From Proteobacteria bacterium ST_bin11 (GTDB lineage: Bacteria > Pseudomonadota > Gammaproteobacteria > Methylococcales > Methylomonadaceae), in NCBI GenBank assembly GCA_002083615.1, contig MSXO01000035.1:1-64000 (forward strand): a stretch of DNA of 64,000 nt. The letters are read 5' to 3'. This document shows positions 9,131-18,496 of this stretch, one piece after another; the stretch's first letter is position 1; each line of letters starts with the position of its first letter. The position numbers and the translations under genes were made by a program. Under the pieces are notes generated by a model. That model did no database searches and was not told where the DNA came from. It saw nothing but the letters and a program-made list of their open reading frames with translations.

Positions 9131-10335
9131 GGTTGGGCATTTCGAGTCGTATTTCTTTAATAAACGAAGTTGCGTGGGCTCGGTTTGCTGGACGTGTTTT
9201 TATTGAGCGAGAGGGGTTCAAATCTGCCTCTAACGAAGAGCGCATCTTATATGTAGCCAATTCATATTTGCCGACTTTACAACTCAGCTTCGGCAAACCT
9301 TTGCAACTGTTAGTAGGAAATGGTTGCATTGCGACTGAATTGCTGAGTGAGTTGCAATTGAGAATGCGGTTTGGAAATAGGATATTGGGTAAAAAATCCA
9401 CAGACTGGGTACTCAATAGAATCAAGCAGTTCAATCCCACTTTAGTGGTTTTCTGTCGATATAGTGGGCCGCATGTTGAGCTTATCATTGAAATAGCTAG
9501 AGCAGCAGGTGTGCCGACCATCTTTCACGTTGATGACGATCTGTTAAACGTACCGATTGAGATTGGTAAGGAAAAATATGCTTATCACAATGAACCATCG
9601 AGGTTAGCTGCGGTTCGTTATCTTTTAAGGCATGTTGATCTGGTCTATTGCTCAACTGCGCCGCTCAAGCGACGTCTATTAGCCCATACTGAAAATATTC
9701 TAATCGAAGAGGGAAAAATCTATTGTTCCGGTGAGGTAATTGTTCCAGCATTCAATCGCCCAGTAAGAAAAATTGGATACATGGGCTTCGATCACGCCCA
9801 TGATTTTGAAATTGCTTTACCCGCTATTATACAAATCCTACGACGCCATTCCTGGATAGAGTTTGAGTTGTTTGGGTCCATTCCCAAGCCTGCTTCCTTA
9901 AACGAGTTCAGGTCAAGAGTTCGCGTAATTCCTCCTGAGCCGCACTATAAGGAGTTTATGAAAAAATTAGCGAGCCTCGATTGGGATATCGGGATATGCC
10001 CGCTAGCAGATACCGACTTCAATGCAGTTAAGGCAAATACCAAATGGGTCGAATACACATCAGTTGGGGCGGCGGTAATCTGTAGTTCAGGAATGATCTA
10101 CGATGAATGCTGCGATGATGGATGCGGACTTCTGGTATCGACAAGTGATGATTGGGTGAGTGCGATCGAAAGCCTAATTGTGGATAGTACTCGGAGATTT
10201 CAATTGGTATTGAATGCTCAACATAGATTGGAGGAGGCATATTCGGTGAATAACTTGCGCAACCAAGTGATAAATATATTTCAACGAGCTCGTGAAATTG
10301 CAAGGCTTCGAAATAAGAGTGCGGAAAGTAGTTAG
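9127..10335 (+). CDS. GT4-like glycosyltransferase
   Basis: A 402-residue GT-B protein related to the N-terminal half of the preceding gene product. FHVDDDLLNV aligns with YHIDDNLLEL there, IGYMGFDHAHDFE with IGYMGSKGHQQDLE, and FELFGSIPKPASL with FEVFGSISMPISL. It is therefore a stand-alone paralogue of that domain. The start appears to be TTG 9127, overlapping the upstream stop by 4 bases; TTG 9133 is an alternative and no ATG is available near the N-terminus. Sugar specificity cannot be read from sequence. Confidence 0.83.
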   Translation: MRLGISSRISLINEVAWARFAGRVFIEREGFKSASNEERILYVANSYLPTLQLSFGKPLQLLVGNGCIATELLSELQLRMRFGNRILGKKSTDWVLNRIKQFNPTLVVFCRYSGPHVELIIEIARAAGVPTIFHVDDDLLNVPIEIGKEKYAYHNEPSRLAAVRYLLRHVDLVYCSTAPLKRRLLAHTENILIEEGKIYCSGEVIVPAFNRPVRKIGYMGFDHAHDFEIALPAIIQILRRHSWIEFELFGSIPKPASLNEFRSRVRVIPPEPHYKEFMKKLASLDWDIGICPLADTDFNAVKANTKWVEYTSVGAAVICSSGMIYDECCDDGCGLLVSTSDDWVSAIESLIVDSTRRFQLVLNAQHRLEEAYSVNNLRNQVINIFQRAREIARLRNKSAESS

Positions 10336-10426
10336 CTTCATTTTAGTATGGCGCGCGTGAATGCCAATACGGATAAGAACCATATAAATAGCTAAAAATT
10401 GAATTTATTAAATATTAGGACACACA

Positions 10427-11230
10427 ATGACACCTGCTGACATCAAACAAAGATTAGATTCACTTTTACCTAGCACTCCTTGGGCGCACTTATTTGAATT
10501 TGCCCCCGGTATTTTTAGCGTTACCGAAGACAATGAAAAATTCTTTAAGAAGGCGACCGGCCTCAAGCGCGTGGGAGAGGTATTACTCCAAGTTGCTGAG
10601 ATGCAGGTTCAAAGTCATTCTCTTGTAGGTAAACGGGTGTTGGATTTGGCTTGTGGTGAGGGTGGTCATTCTATTCAATTTGCTGAAAAAGGGGCAAATG
10701 TTACGGGAGTTGAGGGGAGAAAGTTGTATGTAGAACGGGCTCGTTTTGCCGCGGAGGCTCTGGGGCAAAAAGTAAACTTTATTTCTGGGGATGTTCGTAA
10801 TCTGAACTCTCAACTTGGCACATTTGACGTAGTAGTGTTCTCAGGAATTCTGCACCATTTGGGTATTGAAGACTTTGATGGCATGATTTCAGAGCTTGGA
10901 AGGCTTACTGATGATATGTTACTAATTTATACCCACGTAAGTTCTGAGTTGGCGGTAAGAAATCACCGATTACAAGGTCCTCAGAAAACAGAAAATGGTC
11001 GAGAAGGATTCTTGTTTCGTGAGCATAAAGATGACGCAACTGCTGAGCAGCGAGAGCAGCAAGTTCGTGCCTCCCTTGACAATACCTTTTCATTTTGGGC
11101 GCGTGAAGAAGACTTGATTAATGCACTTCGCTCAGCAGGATTTTCTTTGATACTGAAAGTTTTGACCCCTCATCCATTTGGCTGGGAAAATGCGTCGTAT
11201 AGACCAATAATCGTCGCAAAGAAAGTATGA
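10427..11230 (+). CDS. Class I SAM-dependent methyltransferase
   Basis: A 267-residue methyltransferase. VLDLACGEGGHSIQFA is the glycine-rich SAM-binding motif I, GVEGR ends strand 2, and FDVVVFSGILHHL is motif IV. ATG 10427 follows an AT-rich 91-base gap with TTAGGAC as a possible ribosome site. In this locus it probably methylates a sugar or a glycan end; small-molecule substrates cannot be excluded. It is 20 bases upstream of the MBOAT acyltransferase gene. Confidence 0.87.
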   Translation: MTPADIKQRLDSLLPSTPWAHLFEFAPGIFSVTEDNEKFFKKATGLKRVGEVLLQVAEMQVQSHSLVGKRVLDLACGEGGHSIQFAEKGANVTGVEGRKLYVERARFAAEALGQKVNFISGDVRNLNSQLGTFDVVVFSGILHHLGIEDFDGMISELGRLTDDMLLIYTHVSSELAVRNHRLQGPQKTENGREGFLFREHKDDATAEQREQQVRASLDNTFSFWAREEDLINALRSAGFSLILKVLTPHPFGWENASYRPIIVAKKV

Positions 11231-11250
11231 GAAAATTAAATTAATTAACG

Positions 11251-12652
11251 ATGCTTTTTAATACCTTTGTTTTTTCAGGCCTATTGTTACCTCTGACTCT
11301 TCTTATTTTTTGGTTCTCGCCGTCGCCTCGAGCAAAGCGTCTAGTATTACTAATAAGTAGTTTAGTTTTTTATGGCTATTGGTTGCCTTTCTATTTGTTG
11401 CTATTAATTGGATTTGTCGCAGTTGCTTGGTATTGCGCTATTGAAGCTGAGAAAACCACGTCCTCATGGCCCGTTTGGCTTGCTAGCATAGTTTTGATTG
11501 GTGGGTTGGGATACTATAAATATGCCGGTTTCCTAGGGCAGATAGCTATAGACTTGGGAATGATGGGCACTGATTTTAAAATACTGCAAAGTGCTTTGCC
11601 TTTAGGTATAAGTTTCATTGTGTTTCAAGCTCTTGGATATGTCATCGACGTTCATCGCCGCGAATTTTCTGCGGAAAAAAATTTCATGCTAGTGTTGCTG
11701 TTTAAAGGGTTTTTTCCTCAGTTAATCGCCGGTCCGATTTGTAGAGCGCACGAGTTGATGCCGCAACTAAAAGGTCAGTTTAGCTTTCGACTCGACCAAT
11801 TTGTTTCTGGAATCGCCATTTTCTCAATTGGCATGTTTTTGAAAGAATTTCTAGCTGATGGATTAGCTCCGTTGGTTGATCAGTTATTCGTTGGTCAAGA
11901 CAGTTACTCATTTCACCATGCTTGGGCTGCGTCAGTAGGTTTTGGGGGACAAATTTATGCTGATTTCTGGGGTTACTCAACTATGGCGGTTGGCCTTGCT
12001 AGAATGTTTTCTATTGATATTCCAGTTAATTTTAATAACCCCTATTTTTCGCTGTCTCTCAGAGAGTTTTGGAGACGATGGCACATTACATTGTCGCAAT
12101 GGTTACGAGATTATCTATACAAATCATTGGGAGGTTCTCGGCACGGATTACTGAGGACCGTTATTGCATTAATTATGACTATGATGCTTGGCGGAATATG
12201 GCATGGAGCAAATTATACTTTTATTATATGGGGGCTTATCCACGGCGTAGCATTGGTTTTGGAGCATGTTTTAGGAAGGCGGCAAGTTAAAACTAGACAT
12301 AAAGTTTTATCAATAAAATCAATTTTGAGTTGGGTTTATACCTTTCTCGTAGTGTTCGTCGCATGGGTATTCTTTCGAGCTACCGATGTAAAACAAGCTT
12401 TACAAATTGTGTCCGCAATGTTCTCTGGTATTTCGTTGGATGACAAATATTTTTCACCAGAAATTAAGCAAATTGCTTTTTTTTATTTCGGCTCTTATGG
12501 TTTTACAGATACCAATAGAGTGGCTATTGGGAAATTTGAGGCGTGAAAATCTATCGCCGAGCGTCTCTATTGTCATAGCTTTCTGGTTTTTCATGGGGGC
12601 TCTAGTATTTGGTGCTCCTGTCGCTGTACCGTTCATCTATTTCCAGTTCTGA
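11251..12652 (+). pseudogene. MBOAT O-acyltransferase with a frameshift at a T8 tract
   Basis: This is an AlgI-like membrane O-acyltransferase that would move acyl groups to an exported glycan. Many membrane segments are visible, along with REFWRRWHITLSQWLRDYLY and GGIWHGANYTF...WGLIHG (His318 and His331, the family active-site region). As read, the frame ends at 12546 after 431 residues with an atypical tail. The next frame continues to 12652 and ends in the family-typical hydrophobic segment with terminal YFQF. The frames cross at eight T residues (12477-12484); seven would restore a 466-residue protein of normal length. It may be phase variation, transcriptional slippage, a recent mutation or a sequence error. 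Confidence 0.85.
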
Positions 12653-12654
12653 TT

Positions 12655-13737
12655 ATGCGCAGTCTGTTATTTTCGCTTATAAGTTGCCTAATACTATTAG
12701 CGAGTTGCGAGCTAGTTCTCCGAGATAGGTTATTTCATAATGTTTCATATTCAAATAGTGAAAGTATTGATAGACAATTACAGCAAAGGGATGCTAGAGA
12801 CGATTGGAATATTCTTTTTGTTGGCGATAGCGAAACACGCTGGGGAGTTAATCCGCAAGAAATCGATAATAAACTTAATGCTGCTGGAATAAAATCCCGG
12901 TCATTTAATCACGCGTTTGATGGTTTCGGTGCGTCGTGGTGGTCACGTTTATTGCCAAATTTGCTTGATGAACCGGCATTGAAAAACGTACAACTAATTA
13001 TTGTTGGTATTCAGTTAATTGATTCTTATCGGGTTGTCAGCGAGTCGGGGGAAGATTGTGGTGCTTTGCAGAGGCCCGTTCTTACTTCGCCGTTTGCAAT
13101 TGATTTGCGAGTGAACTCGCTATGCGTCAACCAGACTTGGGATGCGAAGCTTGGAAAAACATTGTTCAGTGATCTTTGGGTGGTGCGTTACGCGTCTTCG
13201 GTGCGTTCCTTGCTTATGCCTCAATACATGAAAGGAGCAGGGCAACTCAGGTTTAATTCACGCAAAGACGGCGAATCGATTAATGGCTTTGAACCTCATC
13301 GCAGCATTGGTGAAGATAAAGATATGTATGATAGTGAGTTCGCGCGTTGGAAGGCTCAGTATCAAGCTGATCGGGATTTTGTTCCGCTTCAGAAGGTGGT
13401 ATGGAGTGAGCTGACATCCCCTTCAGGTTTTTTTGATCAGTTAAACGACACAGTACGAAGCAGCGGAAAAAAATTGGCTCTCTTTGCCGTTCCGACAAAT
13501 CCGGTTGTTATAGATATCTTCAATCGGAGAGATGATTATCTTAGAAACTCGAAACTGCTTAGGGAGTGGGCGGATAACAGAGGCGTGGTGTTTATTGATA
13601 CGGGTATACAAGACGTCAAGAACCCTGAAAGCTACTTCAGTGATATGAGACATCTGAGTGGTTACGGCGCGGCTATGTTTTCAAGATCGCTAGGAAATAT
13701 TCTTATAGAGAAGATAGATAAGATTATCCTAAATTGA
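12655..13737 (+). CDS. SGNH/GDSL-like exported protein, partner of the MBOAT acyltransferase
   Basis: A 360-residue protein with an N-terminal hydrophobic signal or anchor (about 1-17, ending ASC, a possible lipoprotein site). LFVGDSETRWG carries a GDS-type nucleophile serine and DMRHLSGYG near the C-terminus supplies the Asp-x-x-His of an SGNH hydrolase. It starts 2 bases after the restored stop of the MBOAT gene. MBOAT plus SGNH-like periplasmic protein is the arrangement used for glycan O-acetylation in alginate- and cellulose-type systems, so a role in acyl transfer outside the inner membrane is inferred. Confidence 0.75.
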   Translation: MRSLLFSLISCLILLASCELVLRDRLFHNVSYSNSESIDRQLQQRDARDDWNILFVGDSETRWGVNPQEIDNKLNAAGIKSRSFNHAFDGFGASWWSRLLPNLLDEPALKNVQLIIVGIQLIDSYRVVSESGEDCGALQRPVLTSPFAIDLRVNSLCVNQTWDAKLGKTLFSDLWVVRYASSVRSLLMPQYMKGAGQLRFNSRKDGESINGFEPHRSIGEDKDMYDSEFARWKAQYQADRDFVPLQKVVWSELTSPSGFFDQLNDTVRSSGKKLALFAVPTNPVVIDIFNRRDDYLRNSKLLREWADNRGVVFIDTGIQDVKNPESYFSDMRHLSGYGAAMFSRSLGNILIEKIDKIILN

Positions 13738-14005
13738 CTTGGATATTTACAAGTGGGCTTCTAAAATACCTTTTTTAAAATAAAAGATAGTATATCTGTA
13801 AAAATCGATTTCATATTATGTCACCACATTTATATATATTTTGCCCGTTTTTTAAAGGGCTACGCTTTTTTTCCAACAATGGCGTAAGCTGGTGTTGCTT
13901 TGCTGCAAAATCACAGTCTCTTCTTATTCAATGATCGTCGGGTGAAAATCTTCCCATCATTTAATACTACTATTAGTAGACTAGTGGAATTTAATTTTTA
14001 TAACT

Positions 14006-14014
14006 TGGTATGAT
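14006..14014 (+). promoter_or_regulatory. Possible extended -10 promoter element
   Basis: TGGTATGAT fits an extended -10 (TGn before TATAAT-like) about 55 bases before the GTG start at 14071. No convincing -35 box is seen, which is tolerated in extended -10 promoters. Confidence 0.35.
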
Positions 14015-14041
14015 GCGTATTAGCAAAACGCGCTAATATGC
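14015..14041. repeat. Inverted repeat in leader of methyltransferase gene
   Basis: GCGTATTAGC at 14015-14024 pairs with GCTAATATGC at 14032-14041 with one mismatch and a 7-base loop. It lies directly after the -10-like element, where an operator or 5' leader hairpin would be. Confidence 0.45.
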
Positions 14042-14070
14042 TGAATTATAGCGATTGAAAGGAAGTTTGA

Positions 14071-15195
14071 GTGAATTTGTTAGAACTCATCACAAAAAAT
14101 GATCCAAATGTATTGGTGCAAGTTTGGGATTCAGCATCGGCAACTTGGGTGGCTTTTGATTCTCCGAAAGAATTGATTAATAAGACTATTAGTTCTAAAG
14201 TTAAATTTGTCGAGTGGCGTTTTAAAGTTGTTAAAGACATTGTGCGAGGTTTGAAACTACGGTCAGGCATGCGTGTTGTTGTAAGACAGGCTGCGCGATA
14301 TTGGCCTAACTTTGCTTCAGGGCAAGGGGTTCTAAAATTTTGTTCCAATGGGGTGAATGATGTTCGTGTAATTTTGGGTTGGCGAGTAGGAGATAGTGAC
14401 AGTCTTCTGTCGCAGTTTGAATTTATTGCAAATGACAAGCTCCAAGATGTTGAAGTGCCAGCCATAAATGCCACTGATGCAGATTTGGTCATTCAAGTAC
14501 CGCTACAAAAAGGCGCCAAATTGTTTTTCGGGGTCCACCGATTACTTGATCGTAACCAGTTGTATGCAAGGTGCAAAGGTGATGGTATCGAAGTAGGTCC
14601 GGGTCCAAAGCCACAAATCCTTCCAGATGCTCAAACTCGTGTAAAATATTTAGAGCAGGCTACGCCGGATCAATGGCTGCAGCTTTATGGCAAGGATACT
14701 AAAGTGCCGGTTGACCCTGAGTTATGGAAACTCTACGTTGTTGGTAATGCCGACAAAATTCCAGCATCTCCGCAATCTCTTGATTTTGTTTTTTCTAGTC
14801 ATGTAATTGAGCACCTGGCAAATCCCTTGGGACATCTGGCATATTGGTCAGGCCTACTAAAGCCTGGTGGTGTGGTGGTCGCAATCATTCCTGATTGTAG
14901 TGGATGTAAGGACTATGTCTTTTTGCCTTCATCCATCGAGGAATTGGCTGTTGAATTCCATAAAAATTCTATGATTCCTACTCTCGCCCATTACCAGCGT
15001 TGGGCTAAATTCCGTGCCCCAAATGTAGACCCAGCAGAAATATTAAACTCTGGCCGCTCAATACACGTACATTTTTATACTCCAGAATCAATGAAAGAAA
15101 TTTTGAAAAAAATGCATCAAGAGATTGGATTCCGTAAATTCAGGGTGATAAGCGAACACAATCATAAAGATTTTTTCGTAATTTTGGAAAAGTGA
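14071..15195 (+). CDS. SAM-dependent methyltransferase with long N-terminal domain
   Basis: A 374-residue protein. Residues 1-165 match no fold I recognise. A Methyltransf_11-like domain begins around residue 170 (IEVGPGPKPQ as motif I) and includes VFSSHVIEHL and LLKPGGVVVAIIPD. GTG 14071 is used because AAGGAAG lies just upstream and no ATG fits. Its domain order suggests a glycan-directed methyltransferase, perhaps a chain-terminating one given the Wzm/Wzt genes nearby, but this is inference. AT-rich gaps on both sides suggest it is transcribed separately. Confidence 0.78.
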   Translation: MNLLELITKNDPNVLVQVWDSASATWVAFDSPKELINKTISSKVKFVEWRFKVVKDIVRGLKLRSGMRVVVRQAARYWPNFASGQGVLKFCSNGVNDVRVILGWRVGDSDSLLSQFEFIANDKLQDVEVPAINATDADLVIQVPLQKGAKLFFGVHRLLDRNQLYARCKGDGIEVGPGPKPQILPDAQTRVKYLEQATPDQWLQLYGKDTKVPVDPELWKLYVVGNADKIPASPQSLDFVFSSHVIEHLANPLGHLAYWSGLLKPGGVVVAIIPDCSGCKDYVFLPSSIEELAVEFHKNSMIPTLAHYQRWAKFRAPNVDPAEILNSGRSIHVHFYTPESMKEILKKMHQEIGFRKFRVISEHNHKDFFVILEK

Positions 15196-15492
15196 ATGTA
15201 TTTACTAGCTCTTTTTTGGATTTTTTCTATTAAATAATTGGTGTTAAAGTTGGATAAGGCTATTAAGCTGGTGAGAAAATATTTTTCGATGCGAATTAAA
15301 TAATTATTTGTTATTTTAATTTTAGCTTAAACGCTAAGTATAGGATTATTTCGGCTGGAAATGCGATTAGGGTATGGTTTTTTCACGGATCTATTAAATT
15401 AATTTGTTGGGTGTTTTTTGCAAATATATTGTGATGTGTTAACTAAAGCCATAGATTTTTTGGTCTGTATATAAAAATAGGAAAATTAAATT
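15196..15492. other. AT-rich intergenic region
   Basis: This 297-base stretch is very AT-rich with no open frame of note and no hairpin-plus-T-run terminator that I could see. It probably holds the promoter of the downstream transferase and ABC exporter genes. Confidence 0.45.
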
Positions 15493-16341
15493 TTGGAGTT
15501 TGTCACGTTTCATACTGCTCTCGGTTCGGATCAGTTTGTTCATCCAAATGAGACCCTCAAGCATAGGGAGTATCTGTCAATGATAGATATGATGTTCTCC
15601 TCTGCTCGTTTGTTTTACCCTGGAGCCAAGACTACCATATTAACTAATCATAACTCCAACTTTGATGATATCTCGCAACGGTCGGAAATTGTGAGATTTG
15701 ATACTGACGCAAGTAAGTTAATGCTCGGGAGAGCAATCGCTCAGTTGGACTATGTGCAAAATAACCTCAATGAGAATCCTATGATCCTTGTGGACTCTGA
15801 TATTTTATTGAATGCGTCTTTGTCCCCTGTTTTTAAGAGTGATTTCGATGTGGCTGTTACCTGGAGACTGAATGAAAAAATGCCAATAAATGGGGGATTT
15901 ATCATCCTCAATAATGTGCGTCCTGAAGTCTCATTGAATTTCTTTACCCGCTTCGTAGCTATATATCAGCAGAATTATTTTGATGAAGCTGCATGGTTTG
16001 GCGATCAATTGGCTCTAAGGGATGCCATTGGCATCAACTTACATGACTACGGTGAGAATTCAATTGTAGATGTTGAAGGCTGTCGTATTTTATTACTTCC
16101 TTGTGATGTTTATAATTTTTCGCCAAGGAATCAATATTCAGAAATTAATTCTAATCTTTCGGAAAAAATCGTATTACATTTTAAAGGTGAGAGAAAGCGA
16201 TTGATGAATCATTTCTGGAAAGCGTGGCTAAAACCAAGAAATTCATTTGCACCTTGGGTTCTATTTGATGCTTGGCGTGAGCGTCGTTGGTTACAACAAC
16301 AGGCAAATGATGAAATGCTGGATATTAGTACTAAGAGGTAA
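15493..16341 (+). CDS. Probable GT-A glycosyltransferase
   Basis: A 282-residue protein with a GT-A-like nucleotide-sugar site: MILVDSDILLN (Asp101 and Asp103) is a DxD motif, followed by INGGFIILNN, a block typical of this superfamily. It differs from the family 8-like trio in this window. The start is taken as TTG 15493; no good ribosome site is seen, so the N-terminus is uncertain. It precedes the Wzm gene by 6 bases and probably belongs to the same transcript. Confidence 0.7.
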   Translation: MEFVTFHTALGSDQFVHPNETLKHREYLSMIDMMFSSARLFYPGAKTTILTNHNSNFDDISQRSEIVRFDTDASKLMLGRAIAQLDYVQNNLNENPMILVDSDILLNASLSPVFKSDFDVAVTWRLNEKMPINGGFIILNNVRPEVSLNFFTRFVAIYQQNYFDEAAWFGDQLALRDAIGINLHDYGENSIVDVEGCRILLLPCDVYNFSPRNQYSEINSNLSEKIVLHFKGERKRLMNHFWKAWLKPRNSFAPWVLFDAWRERRWLQQQANDEMLDISTKR

Positions 16342-16347
16342 ATAAAA

Positions 16348-17145
16348 TTGTTCATTTATATTGCGGAGTTCAGAAATGCGATTGCATTATCCTGGAGGAT
16401 TTTTTCTCGTACTATCGCTGCTAAATATCGCAAATCTTTTCTTGGTTATTTTTGGATGGTTGCACCCGCATTACTCATAACGGGCGGTGTGACCATGGCC
16501 AGTCGTGCCGGCGTGATTACACCGGGTATGACAGAGCTTCCGTACCCGCTGTTTGTACTTTTTGGTACGCTTCTTTGGCAAATATTTGCCGAAGCAGTCG
16601 AAGTTCCTCATCAGGCATTCGAGGGCGCTCGCAGTTATCTCACTCGGGTTTATTTTCCTCGTGAAGCTATTATTCTTGCTCAACTTTATGAGTCAATCAT
16701 AACCATGTTAGTTCGCCTGATGCTGGCATTGTTGCTCGTGTCGTTAATGCAAGGTATCGAACTGCGTGGAGTTCTGTTGGTTACTGCTTGTTTTGCAGGT
16801 GCATTATTGCTCGGTATGGGTATTGGTTCCGTGCTGATGCCATTTACTCTTTTATTTTCTGATTTGCATAATTCAATCAAACTCGGGCTAGGTTATGGTC
16901 TATTTGTAACGCCAGCAATGTATCAACCGCAAGGTGATGGTTTATTTGCAACGCTAGTACGTTACAACCCGGTCACTCCGCTAATGAATTCGGCGCGTGA
17001 GGCGGCAGCAGGACTAGCTATTTCAAACTTTCAATTACTCATGTTTGTTTTAGGGGCTGGTGTATTGACTACGATTATCGGCTTTATTGTGGTGCGAGCG
17101 GCGGCGCCAATCGTCATCGAGCGAATGTTATTGGGTGGGCGTTGA
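16348..17145 (+). CDS. wzm: ABC-2 polysaccharide exporter permease (Wzm)
   Basis: A 265-residue inner-membrane protein with about six transmembrane segments and the ABC-2 family N-terminal amphipathic segment before FLGYFWMVAPAL. With Wzt it exports undecaprenyl-linked glycan across the inner membrane. TTG 16348 is preceded by AGAGGTAA. The stop overlaps the region of the Wzt start by a single base gap, which supports tight coupling. Length and topology match O-antigen Wzm rather than drug exporters. Confidence 0.92.
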   Translation: MFIYIAEFRNAIALSWRIFSRTIAAKYRKSFLGYFWMVAPALLITGGVTMASRAGVITPGMTELPYPLFVLFGTLLWQIFAEAVEVPHQAFEGARSYLTRVYFPREAIILAQLYESIITMLVRLMLALLLVSLMQGIELRGVLLVTACFAGALLLGMGIGSVLMPFTLLFSDLHNSIKLGLGYGLFVTPAMYQPQGDGLFATLVRYNPVTPLMNSAREAAAGLAISNFQLLMFVLGAGVLTTIIGFIVVRAAAPIVIERMLLGGR

Positions 17146-17146
17146 A

Positions 17147-18451
17147 ATGGCTCAAGATGATATATGCGTTGCCGTCAGCGGTGTTTCAAAAAAATTTTCG
17201 CGCTCTCTAAAGCGTTCTTTCGTTTACGGTGCCCGTGATATAGGTAGTCTTCTAATCGGCTATGAAAAGACGCATAGTCTAAGACCCAGTGAGTTTTGGG
17301 CGATCCGAGATGTATCGTTTGAACTCCGTCGGGGTAGTTCGATTGGTATTGTTGGACTTAATGGCAGTGGTAAGACCACCTTGTTGCGTATGATTAGCGG
17401 TATTCTGCGTCCAACGCTGGGTACTATTGACGTGAATGGTCGGATTGCTCCGATGCTTGCATTGGGGGCTGGTTTTAAACCAGTGCTATCAGGCAGGGAG
17501 AATATTTTTCTCAATCTCTCGCTACTTGGTGTAACCGAGAAGGATATTCGTGCTCGTTATGATTCGATCGTCGACTTTTCCGAGCTGAGTGAATCAATTA
17601 ATGCCCCGATTGGTACTTACAGTTCTGGAATGTTGGCACGCCTTGGGTTTGCCTGCGCTGTACATACAGAGCCACAAATTTTGATAATCGACGAAGTTTT
17701 GTCGGTAGGTGATGCCCGTTTTCGCGTAAAGTGCCGCAATCGAATTAACGAATTGCGAAGGGCGGGCACTTCAATGCTCCTGGTGTCGCATAGCGCAATC
17801 ATGATTGAGACCTTGTCCGATGAATGTATTTTTCTGCGCAAAGGCAGGGTTGCGGCTCATGGTGTGCCGGCGGAGGTACTTAAAGAGTATGAGGAGGACG
17901 GCGTGGCGAATGCTGTAATCCGCAATACGTCAACTGCTAAGTTGTTGGTGGATCGTGAGTTATCCCCAAATCAATCAATCCGAGTACGGTCGGTGGCAAT
18001 TTATGCTGGTGGGACTAGTGATCCAGGGTATTGGGTATGCGGTCATTCAGGAGAGTTAGTTATCTCACTTGATTGCGAAAATACATTTGAAGAAGTGAGC
18101 GTTAATTTGATGATTTTTGACCTCACACATCAACTTGGTGAAACAGTCCAGTTCTTAATGTCATGCCGCGATCTAGGCAGAATTCAGTTGAAACCGGGTC
18201 AACCAGAAATTCGTCTTTATCTTCCACAAGTGGGTCTACGTCCGGGCACTTACCGTATCAAACTCAGTATTTCGCAAGGCAACATGCATGACATCCTTGA
18301 TGTGGTGAATGACTTACGATTGGTGGTGAGTGATGCAGGTCGAGCTGCGAACTGCCTTTATTATCAATCGCGAGAATGGAGTTGCATTGGCGGAGAATTC
18401 ACAGGCGTACCTGAACTTCCTGTTGCGGTCGATGATGTTCTCGATGACTAA
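17147..18451 (+). CDS. wzt: ABC polysaccharide exporter ATPase with C-terminal glycan-binding domain (Wzt)
   Basis: A 434-residue ATPase. Walker A is GLNGSGKTT (70-78), the signature is YSSGMLARLGFA, Walker B is ILIIDEVLSVGD and the H-loop is VSHS. Residues from about 285 form an extra beta-rich domain like the Wzt C-terminal domain that recognises the modified end of the O-polysaccharide. ATG 17147 begins 1 base after the wzm stop; an upstream in-frame start would overlap wzm by about 60 bases. A long Wzt implies that chain length may be set by a terminal modification, perhaps by one of the methyltransferases here. Confidence 0.92.
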   Translation: MAQDDICVAVSGVSKKFSRSLKRSFVYGARDIGSLLIGYEKTHSLRPSEFWAIRDVSFELRRGSSIGIVGLNGSGKTTLLRMISGILRPTLGTIDVNGRIAPMLALGAGFKPVLSGRENIFLNLSLLGVTEKDIRARYDSIVDFSELSESINAPIGTYSSGMLARLGFACAVHTEPQILIIDEVLSVGDARFRVKCRNRINELRRAGTSMLLVSHSAIMIETLSDECIFLRKGRVAAHGVPAEVLKEYEEDGVANAVIRNTSTAKLLVDRELSPNQSIRVRSVAIYAGGTSDPGYWVCGHSGELVISLDCENTFEEVSVNLMIFDLTHQLGETVQFLMSCRDLGRIQLKPGQPEIRLYLPQVGLRPGTYRIKLSISQGNMHDILDVVNDLRLVVSDAGRAANCLYYQSREWSCIGGEFTGVPELPVAVDDVLDD

Positions 18452-18496
18452 GTACGCAACGGACAACAATTACTTTCTATATGAGCGGTTAGGCTG

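Larger units (their letters stand above)
13738..14070. other. AT-rich intergenic region with promoter-like and hairpin elements
   Basis: No gene is seen in this 333-base gap. It contains an extended -10-like sequence at 14006-14014 and a hairpin at 14015-14041 (listed separately). A small palindrome CTACTATTAGTAG lies around 13968-13980. No clear terminator for the upstream gene was found. Confidence 0.5.
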
